A DNA stretch of 29,843 nucleotides, taken from assembly GCA_036733985.1 (NCBI GenBank), contig DAIMZM010000017.1, positions 1 through 29,843 of the forward strand, in the 5' to 3' direction. Positions 7,786-16,421 of this stretch are shown here, one piece after another; positions within the stretch are counted from its first letter, which is position 1, and every line of letters begins with the position of its first letter. This stretch comes from DAIMZM01 sp036733985. Lineage in GTDB: Bacteria; Bacillota; Dehalobacteriia; UBA4068. Made by a program: the position numbers and the translations under genes. The notes under the pieces are model-generated. The model had not been told where the DNA came from. It saw only the letters and a program-made list of their open reading frames with translations, and searched no databases.

Positions 7786-8923
7786 AAAAGCCGTTTTCCG
7801 CCAGGGCCTTAGCCAGATCCGCCAGGTGTTGGGGGATATCTATCTTCTGGGGGCAATGGGTCTGGCAAACCCCGCAGCCCAGGCAATCCTGGGGCTGTTG
7901 GCCCGGCTTAATCTGGCGGATATAGTTGTTGAGGGCGGCCCGGTTCGGCAGGGTCAAATAATGATTCAGCCCGTTCATGGCGGCGGAGATATTGATCTTC
8001 CGGGGGCAGTCCGCCTCACAATAGCGGCAGCCGGTGCATAAAACCAGCTCCCGTTCGTTCAGCCGGGCCAGGACGCGGCTGATAGCCTGCTGCTCGGCTG
8101 CTGAAAGAGGCTGGAAATCCCGGAAGCCCTGGCAGTTCTCCGCCACCTGGGCCCGGCTGCTCATACCGGAAAGCACAGTCAGCACATTGGCCTGGCTGGC
8201 GGCAAAGCGCAGGGCCAGCAGGGCCGGGGCGGAGGCGGCGACGCCCTCCAGCTCGCTCAAAGCGTCCGGAGGCAATTGGGCCAGGGAACCGCCCCGCACC
8301 GGTTCCATGACAACCACAGGGACGCCTTGCGCCGTCAGGTAATCATACTGGGCCCGGGCCTGCTGTTCCCCGTCCCAGTCCAAGTAATTCAGCTGGATCT
8401 GGGCAAAATCCCAGGGAAAGGCCGCCACAATCCCGGGCAGGCTTTCCGGCGCATCATGGAAAGAAAAACCGATATAGCGCGCCTTCCCGCTTTCCCGGAG
8501 CTCTGCCAGGAAATCCTTTACGCCCTTTTCTACCAGCTTGGCCCAGCTTTCCCCGGAGAGGGAATGGACCAGGTAAAAATCCAGATAATCCGTATGCAGC
8601 CGCTCCAGGCTCTCTTCCAGGATCGCCCGCATCTCCGCCGGGCCGCCGCCCTTGGGCAAGCGCCAGCCCGGCAGCTTGTCCGCCAGATAAAAGCGCTCCC
8701 GGGGATAGCGGTCCACCAGCAATTCCCCGAGGATCTTTTCGCTGTTGCCGTTATCGTAAATATAAGCGGTATCGTAATAGTTAACGCCGCCGGCCATGGC
8801 CGTGTCCAGCATGGCTTTCAGCTCCGGCAGATCATAGTCCCCGTCCCGGCGGGGCAAGCGCATGGCGCCGAAGCCCAGCAGGGAGATTTCTTCCTTAATT
8901 TTACCCAGTTGCCGTTTTTCCAT
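7784..8923 (-). CDS. Aldo/keto reductase with C-terminal 4Fe-4S ferredoxin domain
   Basis: Predicted 379-residue oxidoreductase. The N-terminal two thirds is an AKR barrel: L-G-F-G-A-M-R-L-P, N-Y-Y-D-T-A-Y-I-Y (catalytic Asp and Tyr), a Lys in L-A-D-K-L-P and His in L-V-H-S-L. The C-terminal third holds two cysteine clusters, C-T-G-C-R-Y-C-E-A-D-C-P and C-L-G-C-G-V-C-Q-T-H-C-P, each able to bind a 4Fe-4S cluster. This fused architecture is common in anaerobic Firmicutes and suggests electron exchange with ferredoxin in addition to, or instead of, NAD(P)H. The start at 8923 begins the family's normal N-terminus; GGAGG is about 12 nt upstream, slightly far. Substrate unknown. Confidence 0.92.
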   Translation of the reverse strand: MEKRQLGKIKEEISLLGFGAMRLPRRDGDYDLPELKAMLDTAMAGGVNYYDTAYIYDNGNSEKILGELLVDRYPRERFYLADKLPGWRLPKGGGPAEMRAILEESLERLHTDYLDFYLVHSLSGESWAKLVEKGVKDFLAELRESGKARYIGFSFHDAPESLPGIVAAFPWDFAQIQLNYLDWDGEQQARAQYDYLTAQGVPVVVMEPVRGGSLAQLPPDALSELEGVAASAPALLALRFAASQANVLTVLSGMSSRAQVAENCQGFRDFQPLSAAEQQAISRVLARLNERELVLCTGCRYCEADCPRKINISAAMNGLNHYLTLPNRAALNNYIRQIKPGQQPQDCLGCGVCQTHCPQKIDIPQHLADLAKALAENGF

Positions 8924-9070
8924 ATGATAATGGGGCCTCCTTATTGGTGGAAGCCCGGTTTCCCAGCCCGCCCCGCGGAAGGCGGGGCGCAGGCAGGGCG
9001 TGCCGGGCAGATCGTTGGCGCCGCGTCCCGGCGGCAAAGGCACGGGCACAGGATCACCATTTATGCTCAT

Positions 9071-9079
9071 ATTATACCA
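9071..9079 (-). promoter_or_regulatory. Extended -10 promoter for the aldo/keto reductase gene
   Basis: The minus strand reads TGG followed by TATAAT (9071-9076), a perfect -10 with the TGn extension. No good -35 lies 17 nt upstream. Transcription would start near 9064, leaving a leader of about 140 nt before the start at 8923 in which no clear structure was recognised. Confidence 0.55.
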
Positions 9080-9162
9080 GAAAGCACAGTTCAAAGCTAC
9101 GCATATCTTGACCCATGCCGCCATATATTTAGTGCAAACGATGAAAAAAGCGGGGATAGGAT

Positions 9163-9810
9163 ATGCAAAAACGGCAAATCATCATCATAGCTGGTATCGT
9201 TGTAGCGCTGCTGATCCTGGCGGCAGGCTGCGGCTGGATGGAAAATTTGCAGGTATTCAAATCTGAGAACGGCAAGGCCCAGCCCGGAGACGCTACGGAT
9301 CCCGGGGCCATCCAGCAACCAGTGGGCCTGACCGGTGAGGAAGGGGCGGAGAAGGACGCGCCGGAAGGCCAAGACCCGGCCGATAGCGGCGGCGCTGTGG
9401 CCAATGTGGGCGAGACCAGGGAGATCCTGCTCTATTTCGCCAACGCGGACGGCTCCTCCCTGGAAGCGGAGACCCGGCAAATCCCCAAGCAGGAAGGCAT
9501 TGCCCGGGCCACGGTGAATGAGCTGATCTCCGGGCCCCAGGATCCCACCCTGAACCCCACCCTGCCGGCCGGGGCTGTGCTGGAGGATATCGACATCACC
9601 GCCGGCGTCTGCACGGTGGATTTCAGCTCTGAGCTGCTGGAAAACCTGAGCACGGATGAAGACGCCCAACTGCTGGCCATCTACAGCATCGTCAATACCC
9701 TGACCCAGTTCGATACGGTGGACTATGTACAGATCCTCATCGACGGCCAGACCATTGGTACGGTGGGCGGGATCAACGCCGCCTCCGCCCTCTCGGTTAT
9801 GGATTTCTGA
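9163..9810 (+). CDS. GerMN-domain lipoprotein
   Basis: A 215-residue exported protein. Residues 1-23 are a lipoprotein signal peptide (basic start, long hydrophobic run, lipobox L-A-A-G-C with Cys23 as the lipidated residue). An acidic, Gly/Pro-rich linker (about 45-85) follows. The C-terminal half (about 85-205) is a GerMN (sporulation/spore germination) domain, recognised from T-V-N-E-L-I-S-G-P, the L-P-A-G-A-V-L-E-D-I region, V-D-F-S-S-E-L and S-I-V-N-T-L-T-Q-F. Such domains occur in GerM and in other cell-surface proteins, so a sporulation role is not proven. AGGAT lies directly upstream of the start. Confidence 0.88.
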   Translation: MQKRQIIIIAGIVVALLILAAGCGWMENLQVFKSENGKAQPGDATDPGAIQQPVGLTGEEGAEKDAPEGQDPADSGGAVANVGETREILLYFANADGSSLEAETRQIPKQEGIARATVNELISGPQDPTLNPTLPAGAVLEDIDITAGVCTVDFSSELLENLSTDEDAQLLAIYSIVNTLTQFDTVDYVQILIDGQTIGTVGGINAASALSVMDF

Positions 9811-9840
9811 GCAAGGCCCTTACTTATCCTCTGTTTCCCT

Positions 9841-9878
9841 GGCAGCGGGAGCCGCAATTGCTTGCGGCTTCCGCTGCC
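9841..9878. terminator. Long perfect hairpin between convergent genes
   Basis: A 17-pair stem (9841-9857 with 9862-9878, a single G-U pair) closed by a TTGC loop separates the convergent GerMN and ZIP genes. There is no U-run on either side, so classical intrinsic termination is not assured. A bidirectional transcription barrier or RNA 3'-end stabiliser is plausible. Confidence 0.5.
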
Positions 9879-9892
9879 GCGTCCAGGCTGTT

Positions 9893-10693
9893 TCAGCCCA
9901 GAGCCACATCCAGCACCATCATCACCAGGAAACCGCCCATCACCCCCATGGTGCCGGCATGGGAATGCTCGCCCAGATGGGCTTCGGGTATCAGTTCCTC
10001 CACCACCACATAGAGCATGGCGCCGGCGGCAAAGGACAACAGCCAGGGCATATAAGGGGCCACCAGGCCCGCGGCCAGTACGGTCAGCAGGCCGAACACC
10101 GGCTCCACCAGGCCGGAAAGACCTCCCAGGGCAAAGGCTTTGCCCCGGCTGACACCTTCCTGGCGCAGGGGCAGGGAGATGGCCGCGCCCTCGGGAAAAT
10201 TCTGGATGCCGATGCCTAAAGCCAGGGCCAGAGCGGCGGCATAAGCCGCCGAATCCCCCCCATGCTGGGCGGCCAGCACAAAGGACAGGCCCACGGCCAT
10301 ACCTTCGGGGATATTATGCAGGGTCACGGCCATCACCAGCAAGGAGGTGCGCCGCATGCCGCTGGACAGGCCCTCGGCCTGTTTGGCGGAAGGATGGAGA
10401 TGGGGGATCAGCCGGTCCAGCAGGTAGAGGAAAGCGATGCCCAGGATCAGGCCCCCGGCTGCCGGCAGCCAGCCGGTTTGGCCCTGGGCCTCCGCCTCGG
10501 CGATGGCGGGGATCAGCAGGCTCCAAACCGAGGCGGCGATCATCACCCCGGCGGCAAAGCCCAGGAAAATTTTCTGCAGCTTGGCGCTGGCCCCGGCCCG
10601 GAACAGGAAAACCATGGCGGAACCGGCGGCGGTCATCAAAAAAGTAAAGCCGGTGCCCAAAGCGGCCCATAAAAACGCTTCTTTAATCATCAT
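9893..10693 (-). CDS. ZIP family divalent metal transporter
   Basis: A 266-residue polytopic membrane protein with about eight helices, predicted to import Zn2+ or related divalent metals. The two metal-site helices carry H-N-I-P-E-G (126-131) and N-F-P-E-G (165-169), and E-E-L-I-P-E-A-H follows in a later helix. A His-rich stretch (H-L-G-E-H-S-H) near the C-terminus could bind metal. Met1 at 10693 and Met2 are adjacent; GAGGG is about 10 nt upstream. No metal-regulator gene is adjacent. Confidence 0.93.
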   Translation of the reverse strand: MMIKEAFLWAALGTGFTFLMTAAGSAMVFLFRAGASAKLQKIFLGFAAGVMIAASVWSLLIPAIAEAEAQGQTGWLPAAGGLILGIAFLYLLDRLIPHLHPSAKQAEGLSSGMRRTSLLVMAVTLHNIPEGMAVGLSFVLAAQHGGDSAAYAAALALALGIGIQNFPEGAAISLPLRQEGVSRGKAFALGGLSGLVEPVFGLLTVLAAGLVAPYMPWLLSFAAGAMLYVVVEELIPEAHLGEHSHAGTMGVMGGFLVMMVLDVALG

Positions 10694-11014
10694 TGCGCAG
10701 CACCCTCGTCATCATCGGTCATCATCCTTTTTTTGGCTATTGTTTGCGGATTCGCCGCCCTGCCCGGCCTAGCGGCGGGCCTATCAGGCGCGCCTATTAT
10801 TAGGATATTTCTCCGCCAAACCCCGGCCACCTGCCAAAGGATAGGGCCAAAGGCAAATTTCCTAGCAATTTACTAGACTTTATCCTATCGCCCCAAAAAA
10901 GGGGGCACAGGGCTTTGTTATAGCGCCATAATAAAATATCATGGCTGCCGTCTGGACAAAACCGCTAACGGACGTTAACATAAAGACATGGATCAACCTG
11001 GGAGCGGATTGACG
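10694..11014. other. Intergenic region between divergent ZIP and symporter genes
   Basis: About 320 nt without a convincing gene. It contains the dyad GATAGG/CCTATC flanking an A+T-rich stretch (about 10842-10890), a short GCCCC/GGGGC hairpin (10891-10906) and A+T-rich sequence near 10915-10940 that could hold the symporter promoter. No box pair with good spacing was found. Confidence 0.4.
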
Positions 11015-12277
11015 ATGGGCGCTGTGCCTCAGCGCACCGTGATTTTAACCGGACTAGGCTTTGGCGCAGGCATTTTGCTGGGCCTGGCCTTTCAGCTGCT
11101 GGGCTGGGGCCAAGACAGCCTGGCGGTCAGCTATCTGCTGGCCCCCTTGATCACCGTTTACCTGAACGCCCTGAAATTCATCGCCATCCCGGTGACTTTT
11201 TTCTCCATCCTCGTTGCTGTGGCCGCCATGGCGGATCTGAAGACCCTGGGCCGCATCGGCGGCCTGGTGCTGCTGCTCTTCAGCTTCACCGGCTTTTCCG
11301 CCATTGGCATTGGCTACGGCCTGTTCCAACTGTTCCGGCCCGCGGACGGCTTTTCCCTGATCCAGGCGGAGGCCTACGGCAACGGGGATTTCGCCGCCCC
11401 CACCCTGCTGGAAACCGTCACCGGCCTGGTGCCTGATAATATCCTGGCCCCTTTCATCCAAGGCAATATGCTGCAGATCATCTTCATCGCCTTGCTGCTG
11501 GGCCTGGGCCTGAACCTGCTGGGGGAAAAGGCCGGCCTGCTCAGGCGTTTGGCCAATGAGTGCTACAGCCTGTTCCTCAGGCTGACCGCCCTGTTCATCA
11601 GCCTGGCGCCTTTGGCCACTTTTGCCGCCATGGCCAGGCTGGTGGCTGTTACCGGCATGGCCACCCTGCTGCCCCTGGCCAAGCTGCTGGCCACCGTCAG
11701 CTGCGGTATGCTCTGTATGCTGCTGCTTTACAGCCTGATGCTGCTGACGGCCAGGCTGAACCCCCTGGTCTTTTACCGCAAATGGGGGGCCAATCTGCTG
11801 CTGGCCTTTTCCCTGAATTCCGCCTGCGCCACCGTGCCGGTGACCCTGGACACCTGCCAGCGGAAGCTGGGGATCTCGCCAAAGGTCTGCGCCTTCGTCA
11901 TCCCCCTGGGGGCCACGGTGGATAAATGCGGCAGCGCGGTTTACCTGATCATTTCCACCCTGTTCTTAGCCCAGGTCTATGGCCTGGCCTTAAGCCCGGC
12001 CCAGCTGCTGGCGGTGGCTCTTTCCATCTTTGTGCTGGCCTCGGGCTCCGGCGGCATCTCCGGTTCCGGCCTGGTCTGCTTATCCATACTGGCCGGCCAG
12101 CTGCAAATCCCCATGGAGGGCGTGGGCATGCTGATCGGTTTGGACAAGCTGTTCGGCATGATGCGCTCCTCCATCAATGTTTCCAGCGACGCGGTCTGCA
12201 GCTGCCTGGCAGGCGCCTGGTCCGGGCTGCTGGACCGGCAAGCCTTTAATCACCTGCCAGCCAAGGAGCGCCCATGA
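11015..12277 (+). CDS. Variant dicarboxylate/amino acid:cation symporter (SLC1/DAACS family)
   Basis: Sodium/proton-coupled transporter of the GltP/DctA fold. Several membrane helices precede the two re-entrant hairpins: L-N-S-A-C-A-T-V-P-V-T (HP1 region) and S-G-S-G-G-I-S-G-S-G (HP2). Numbering is from the upstream ATG at 10988. Key sites differ from canonical members: the N-M-D-G motif is D-K-C-G (312-315), and the Asp that binds the substrate amino group in archaeal GltPh is Gly390, while the carboxylate-binding Arg393, Asn397 and Asp401 are kept. This suggests an acidic substrate without an amino group and altered cation coupling (inference). The start at 11015 has GGGAG upstream; 10988 has none. 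Its stop overlaps the next start (ATGA). Confidence 0.88.
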   Translation: MGAVPQRTVILTGLGFGAGILLGLAFQLLGWGQDSLAVSYLLAPLITVYLNALKFIAIPVTFFSILVAVAAMADLKTLGRIGGLVLLLFSFTGFSAIGIGYGLFQLFRPADGFSLIQAEAYGNGDFAAPTLLETVTGLVPDNILAPFIQGNMLQIIFIALLLGLGLNLLGEKAGLLRRLANECYSLFLRLTALFISLAPLATFAAMARLVAVTGMATLLPLAKLLATVSCGMLCMLLLYSLMLLTARLNPLVFYRKWGANLLLAFSLNSACATVPVTLDTCQRKLGISPKVCAFVIPLGATVDKCGSAVYLIISTLFLAQVYGLALSPAQLLAVALSIFVLASGSGGISGSGLVCLSILAGQLQIPMEGVGMLIGLDKLFGMMRSSINVSSDAVCSCLAGAWSGLLDRQAFNHLPAKERP

Positions 12278-13422
12278 TCCCCTTCCACCAAGCGCCGCTT
12301 TGCGGCCCTGAATTCGACAGCGTCACCGAAGCCTTAGCCAGCGGGGAGCTGGCCGGGGACGGCCCCTATGCCGCTGCCTGCAGCCGGGAATTAAAGCGGC
12401 TGACCGGCGCGGCCGCCGTGCTGATGACCCCTTCCGGCACCGCGGCCTTGGAACTGGCCGCCCTGCTGCTGGAAATCCGCCCCGGGGACGAGGTGATCCT
12501 GCCCTCCTTTACCTTCCCCTCCACCGCCAATGCCTTTGCCCTCCGGGGGGCCGTGCCCGTCTTTGTGGATATCCGGCCCCAGGATATGAACCTCAATACC
12601 CGGCTGATCGAAGCGGCCGTTACCCCGGCCACCCGGGCCATCGCGCCCATGCATTACGGGGGTATGGCCTGCCGGATGGAGGCCATCCTGGCCCTGGCGG
12701 AAGCCTACGGCCTGGCGGTGGTGGAAGACGCGGCTCAGGGCCTGCTTTCCGCCTACCGGGGACGGAGCCTGGGGATCTGGGGGGATCTGGGCTGCCTCAG
12801 CTTCCATAACAGCAAGCACTTCACCATGGGCGAGGGCGGCGCGCTGCTGCTCCGGGACAGCAGTCTGCTGGACAGGGCGGAGATCATCCGCCAAAAAGGC
12901 GCGGATATCGACCGCTTCCGCCGGGGCCAGGCGGATAAATATCGCTGGCAAGGCCTGGGCTCCTCCTATGTGGCTTCCGAGCTGAATACCGCCTGCCTGC
13001 TGCCGCAATTGCGCCGGGCCGAGCAAAGCGTGGCTGAGCTCCGGGCCCTTTGGGCAAGCTATGACCGGGCCCTCAGGCCCCTGGCTGCCATGGGCCTGAT
13101 CCAGACCCCTTGCCCCCTCAATCCGGAAGGCCATAACGCCCAGCTCTACTATCTCAAAACCCGCAGCGGGGATGAGCGGCAGCAGCTAGCGGATTGGCTG
13201 CGGGCCCGGGGCATTGGCTGTGCCAGCCATTACCAGCCCCTGCATAGCGCCCCGGCCGGGCAGCGCTATGGCCGCTTCGTGGGTGAGGACCGCTATACCA
13301 GCCAAGACAGCAGCCGCTTGCTGCGCCTGCCTCTCTGGCGGGGCCTGTCCCTGGAACAGCTTCGGGAGGTGGTTGCGGCGGTGGCGGATTTTTATCAAGA
13401 GAAGGTGACGGATCATGGTTAA
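12274..13422 (+). CDS. wecE: dTDP-4-amino-4,6-dideoxygalactose transaminase (WecE/RffA-like)
   Basis: PLP aminotransferase of the DegT/DnrJ family that aminates dTDP-4-keto-6-deoxyglucose at C4. The 382-residue protein follows Escherichia coli WecE closely along its length as recalled: L-A-G-D-G near residue 27, T-P-S-G-T-A-A-L-E, G-D-E-V-I-L-P-S-F-T-F, V-V-E-D-A-A-Q-G (Asp152), S-F-H-N-S-K-H-F-T with PLP Lys181, and G-E-D-R-Y-T-S near the end. The start overlaps the symporter stop as ATGA, and the 3' end overlaps the GT2 gene by 8 nt, so translation is coupled. RmlB, which makes its substrate, is encoded two genes downstream. The exact epimer (galacto or gluco) cannot be fixed by eye. Confidence 0.9.
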   Translation: MIPFHQAPLCGPEFDSVTEALASGELAGDGPYAAACSRELKRLTGAAAVLMTPSGTAALELAALLLEIRPGDEVILPSFTFPSTANAFALRGAVPVFVDIRPQDMNLNTRLIEAAVTPATRAIAPMHYGGMACRMEAILALAEAYGLAVVEDAAQGLLSAYRGRSLGIWGDLGCLSFHNSKHFTMGEGGALLLRDSSLLDRAEIIRQKGADIDRFRRGQADKYRWQGLGSSYVASELNTACLLPQLRRAEQSVAELRALWASYDRALRPLAAMGLIQTPCPLNPEGHNAQLYYLKTRSGDERQQLADWLRARGIGCASHYQPLHSAPAGQRYGRFVGEDRYTSQDSSRLLRLPLWRGLSLEQLREVVAAVADFYQEKVTDHG

Positions 13423-14353
13423 GCTGAGCTTTGTCATCCCCTGCTACGGTTCTGAGCAAACCCTGCCCCTGGTGGTGGCGGAGCTCCGGCAGGCCCTGGC
13501 CGGCCGGGGGGAAGCGGATTATCAGCTGATCCTGGTCAACGACGGCTCCCCGGACCGGGTTTGGCCAATCATCCGGGAGCTGGCCGCCGCCGACCCACGG
13601 GTGCTGGGGCTGAACCTGGCCCGGAACTTCGGCCAGGCCAAAGCCCGCATGGCGGCGCTGCCCCATATCCGGGGCCAAATCGCCGTGTTCCTGGACGACG
13701 ACGGCCAGCATCCCCTGGAACAGGTCTATGAACTTATCGATCAGGTGGCGGCAGGCTATGACCTGGTCTTTGCCCGCTTTCCTCATAAACGGCATCAGCC
13801 GCTGCGCCGCCTGGCCAGCGCCTTAAACGGCTGGCTGCTGGAGCTGACCCGGGCCAAGCCCAAAGGCGTCAGCCTGTCCAGCTTTTTCGCGGTCAGCCGC
13901 TTGGCTGTGGATCAGCTCCTGGCCTATCAGAGCCCTTTCCCCTCCTTCACCAGCTATATCATGCAATGCTCCGACCGGGTAACCAATGTGGACTTGCCCC
14001 ACCGGCCCAGGCAAGGGGGAAAATCCGGCTACACTTTCCCCAAGCTGGCCGGGCAATGGCTCACCGGCTTTACCAATTTTTCCATCCTGCCCCTGCGCTT
14101 CGCCGGGGTCCTGGGCGGCCTGATCGCCGCGGTTGGCCTGGTCTACGGCCTGACGCTGGTGATCCGCAAGCTTTGCGGCGCGGCCCTGCTGCCGGGCTAC
14201 ACCTCCCTGATGGCGGCGCTGCTGTTTGTGGGCGGCCTGATCATGCTGACCCTGGGGCTGCTGGGGGAATATGTGGGGCGGATTTATATGACCGTCAGCG
14301 ATCTGCCCCGCTATGTGGTGCGGGAAACCGCAGGTAAGGAGGAAGACGCATGA
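13415..14353 (+). CDS. Membrane-anchored GT2 glycosyltransferase (ArnC/GtrB/DPM1-like)
   Basis: A 312-residue enzyme. Residues 1-225 form a GT-A domain with L-S-F-V-I-P-C-Y-G, V-N-D-G-S-P-D and the metal-binding L-D-D-D-G-Q-H-P. Two hydrophobic helices follow (about 229-251 and 262-287), the layout of enzymes that move a sugar from a nucleotide donor to undecaprenyl phosphate. Context (wecE before it, rmlB after it) points to a dTDP-amino-dideoxy sugar as donor, which is inference. It starts inside the 3' end of wecE (8-nt overlap) with AAGGTGA as ribosome site and ends in an ATGA overlap with rmlB. Confidence 0.9.
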   Translation: MVKLSFVIPCYGSEQTLPLVVAELRQALAGRGEADYQLILVNDGSPDRVWPIIRELAAADPRVLGLNLARNFGQAKARMAALPHIRGQIAVFLDDDGQHPLEQVYELIDQVAAGYDLVFARFPHKRHQPLRRLASALNGWLLELTRAKPKGVSLSSFFAVSRLAVDQLLAYQSPFPSFTSYIMQCSDRVTNVDLPHRPRQGGKSGYTFPKLAGQWLTGFTNFSILPLRFAGVLGGLIAAVGLVYGLTLVIRKLCGAALLPGYTSLMAALLFVGGLIMLTLGLLGEYVGRIYMTVSDLPRYVVRETAGKEEDA

Positions 14354-15309
14354 AGCGGCTCCTGATCACCGGCGGCAGCGGCTTTATCGGCAGCAATTTC
14401 ATCCATCAGCTCCTGGCGGATCCGGCCCGGGACTGCCTGGCGGTAAACGCGGACTGCCTGACTTACGCCGCCGACCCGGCCAATGTGGCGGCTTGCGCCG
14501 CGGACCCCCGCTATCGCTTTTATCAGGCGGATATCCGGGACCGCTCCGCCATGGCCGCCCTTTTTGCCCGCTATGACTTTGATACGGTGTTCAACTTTGC
14601 CGCGGAAAGCCATGTGGACCGCAGCTTGAGCGCGGCGGCGGATTTTGTCTCCACCAATATCGGCGGTTTGCAATCCCTGCTGGAAGCGGCCCGGAACCAG
14701 TGGCAGGGGGACTACGGGGGGCGGCGCTTCATCCAAATCTCCACCGACGAGGTTTACGGCCCGGGCCAGCCTGGGGAAAGCCGTTTCCGGGAGGACGCGC
14801 CCTATGGGCCGGGGAACCCCTATGCCGCCAGCAAGGCCGGGGGGGAACTGCTGGCCCTGGCCTATTGGCGGAGCTTTGGCCTGCCGGTGCTGATCAGCCG
14901 CTGCTGCAATAATTACGGCCCCCGGCAGCACCGGGAAAAGCTGATCCCCAAACTGATCACCCTGGCCTTGGCCGGGGAGGCCCTGCCCCTCTACGGCCAA
15001 GGCCTGCAGCGGCGGGAATGGCTGTATGTGGCGGATCATTGCCAAGCCCTGCTGACCCTGGCCCGGCTGGGCGCGCCGGGGCAAGCCTATAATATCGGCA
15101 GCGGCGATGAGCGGCCCAATCTGGAAACCGCCCGCCTGATCCTGCGGGCCCTGGATCTGCCCGAAGACCGGCTGTCCTTTGTCCCGGACCGGCCCGGCCA
15201 TGATTTCCGCTACGGTTTGGACTGCAGCCGCCTGCAAGCCCTGGGCTGGCAGGCCCAAACCGGCTTTGACCGGGGCCTGGCAGCCACCGTCGCCTTTTAC
15301 ACCCAATAA
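14350..15309 (+). CDS. rmlB: dTDP-glucose 4,6-dehydratase
   Basis: Extended short-chain dehydrogenase converting dTDP-glucose to dTDP-4-keto-6-deoxyglucose. The 319-residue protein shows G-G-S-G-F-I-G for NAD+ binding (8-14), the catalytic triad region S-T-D-E-V-Y-G (131-137; Thr132, Asp133, Glu134), Y-A-A-S-K (Tyr158, Lys162) and N-N-Y-G-P-R-Q for substrate binding. It is a little shorter than usual (about 330-350). It is last in the four-gene operon and is followed by a terminator. rmlC and rmlD are absent from the window, so the product is probably used by WecE rather than for rhamnose. Confidence 0.95.
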   Translation: MKRLLITGGSGFIGSNFIHQLLADPARDCLAVNADCLTYAADPANVAACAADPRYRFYQADIRDRSAMAALFARYDFDTVFNFAAESHVDRSLSAAADFVSTNIGGLQSLLEAARNQWQGDYGGRRFIQISTDEVYGPGQPGESRFREDAPYGPGNPYAASKAGGELLALAYWRSFGLPVLISRCCNNYGPRQHREKLIPKLITLALAGEALPLYGQGLQRREWLYVADHCQALLTLARLGAPGQAYNIGSGDERPNLETARLILRALDLPEDRLSFVPDRPGHDFRYGLDCSRLQALGWQAQTGFDRGLAATVAFYTQ

Positions 15310-15338
15310 GCGCAACCGGAGAACCGCCCCCAAAGCGC

Positions 15339-15368
15339 GGAAAAACCGCCCCAGGAGGCGGTTTTTCC
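15339..15368. terminator. Bidirectional hairpin between rmlB and the rhodanese gene
   Basis: GGAAAAACCGCC (15339-15350) and GGCGGTTTTTCC (15357-15368) pair perfectly over 12 positions with a six-base loop. The A and T runs are part of the stem, so it can work in both directions between these convergent genes. Confidence 0.75.
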
Positions 15369-15412
15369 GTAAAGCAGGGAGGGTTAAGAATGAACAAGCA
15401 CTGGGGGTATTG

Positions 15413-16360
15413 TTAGTCCGTGACCAGCTCGTAGCCGGCAGGCTCCCAGCCGTTGGTGATGCCCTGGGACATATTGTAAGCTTCATAGCCCAGCATGCGC
15501 AAGACAGCCACAGTCTGGCTGGCGGTCTGGCCGGTGTAGCAGTAAACGATCACCGGCTTATCCTTGGGGATCAGGCTCTCGAACTGCTCCTGCATACCGG
15601 CGCCGAAGGGGATGTTGATGGCGCCCTGCACATGGCCGGCTTCATAATCCGCAGCCTGGCGCACGGAGAGGATGGTGTAGTCGGTGCTGCCGGCATCCAC
15701 CAGCTCCTTCACCTGCTCCACGGAAATGTTGAAGGATTTGAAGGTATTGCTGCCGGCTTCGGCATAATAGGCCTTGATCGCTTCTTCAATAGCGTCGTCC
15801 ACGGGATAATTGCCTTCCGGCAGGGCGGCGGCTTCGGTGGTGATGGCTTCTTCATAGCCCTCCACCTGGGAAACGCCGTTCTTGAAGCCCTTCTGCACAT
15901 TGGTGGCAAATTTGCCGGCTATGTTCAGCAGGGCCACGGTCTGGCTGGAGGTCTGGCCGGTGTAGCACTGGACGAAAATCTCCACGTCGTCAGGCAGCTG
16001 TTCCAGATAATTGCCCACTTCCAGATAAGGCACATTGTAAGCGCCTTTTAAGTGGCCGGCGGCATAGTCTTCCGCGGAACGGATGTCCAGGATGAACAGC
16101 TCTTCCCCAGCCAGCACCTTAGCCACGATATCCTCGGCATTGGCCATATGCTTGCTGTCCGGGAAATTGGCGAAATAAGCCAGGGCGGCTTCGGCCACCA
16201 CGTCGGTTTCCGCCGCCGGTTCTTCCGCCGGCTCTTCGGCAGGGGTTTGCTCCTCCGCCGGGGCGGCAGGCTCCTCCGCAGGTTCCTCAGCCGGGGCGCA
16301 GGCCGTCAGCAGGGCCAGGGCCAGCATGAGGATCATCATGATCGATAACAGTTTTTTCAT
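15413..16360 (-). CDS. Exported lipoprotein with two active-site rhodanese domains
   Basis: A 315-residue protein predicted to sit on the outer face of the membrane and handle sulfane sulfur. The signal peptide ends at lipobox L-L-T-A-C (Cys21). A Glu/Pro/Ala repeat linker (A-E-E-P units, about 24-51) acts as a stalk. Two rhodanese domains follow, about 72-175 and 210-313, each with I-L-D-I-R or I-L-S-V-R, A-G-H-x-x-G-A and the same active-site loop C-Y-T-G-Q-T (Cys132 and Cys274). The ribosome site AAGGAGGAGAG is strong. It lies 61 nt downstream of the second rhodanese lipoprotein gene. Sulfur donor and acceptor are unknown. Confidence 0.93.
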   Translation of the reverse strand: MKKLLSIMMILMLALALLTACAPAEEPAEEPAAPAEEQTPAEEPAEEPAAETDVVAEAALAYFANFPDSKHMANAEDIVAKVLAGEELFILDIRSAEDYAAGHLKGAYNVPYLEVGNYLEQLPDDVEIFVQCYTGQTSSQTVALLNIAGKFATNVQKGFKNGVSQVEGYEEAITTEAAALPEGNYPVDDAIEEAIKAYYAEAGSNTFKSFNISVEQVKELVDAGSTDYTILSVRQAADYEAGHVQGAINIPFGAGMQEQFESLIPKDKPVIVYCYTGQTASQTVAVLRMLGYEAYNMSQGITNGWEPAGYELVTD

Positions 16361-16421
16361 TGCGTTTCTCTCCTCCTTATTTTAAACCAGCAATCAAATG
16401 ACCGGCTGATTTACGCCAGGT

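Noticed and set aside
10786..10796. GGCGCGCC palindrome in the ZIP/symporter gap
   Set aside because: A short G+C palindrome of this kind is expected by chance in such DNA; there is no supporting repeat.
10891..10906. GCCCC-A6-GGGGGC hairpin as a terminator or riboswitch element
   Set aside because: The stem is only about five pairs, there is no U-run and no recognised aptamer around it.
14350..15309. A dTDP-rhamnose pathway
   Set aside because: rmlA and rmlB are present, but no rmlC or rmlD is in the window, while a WecE-like aminotransferase is.
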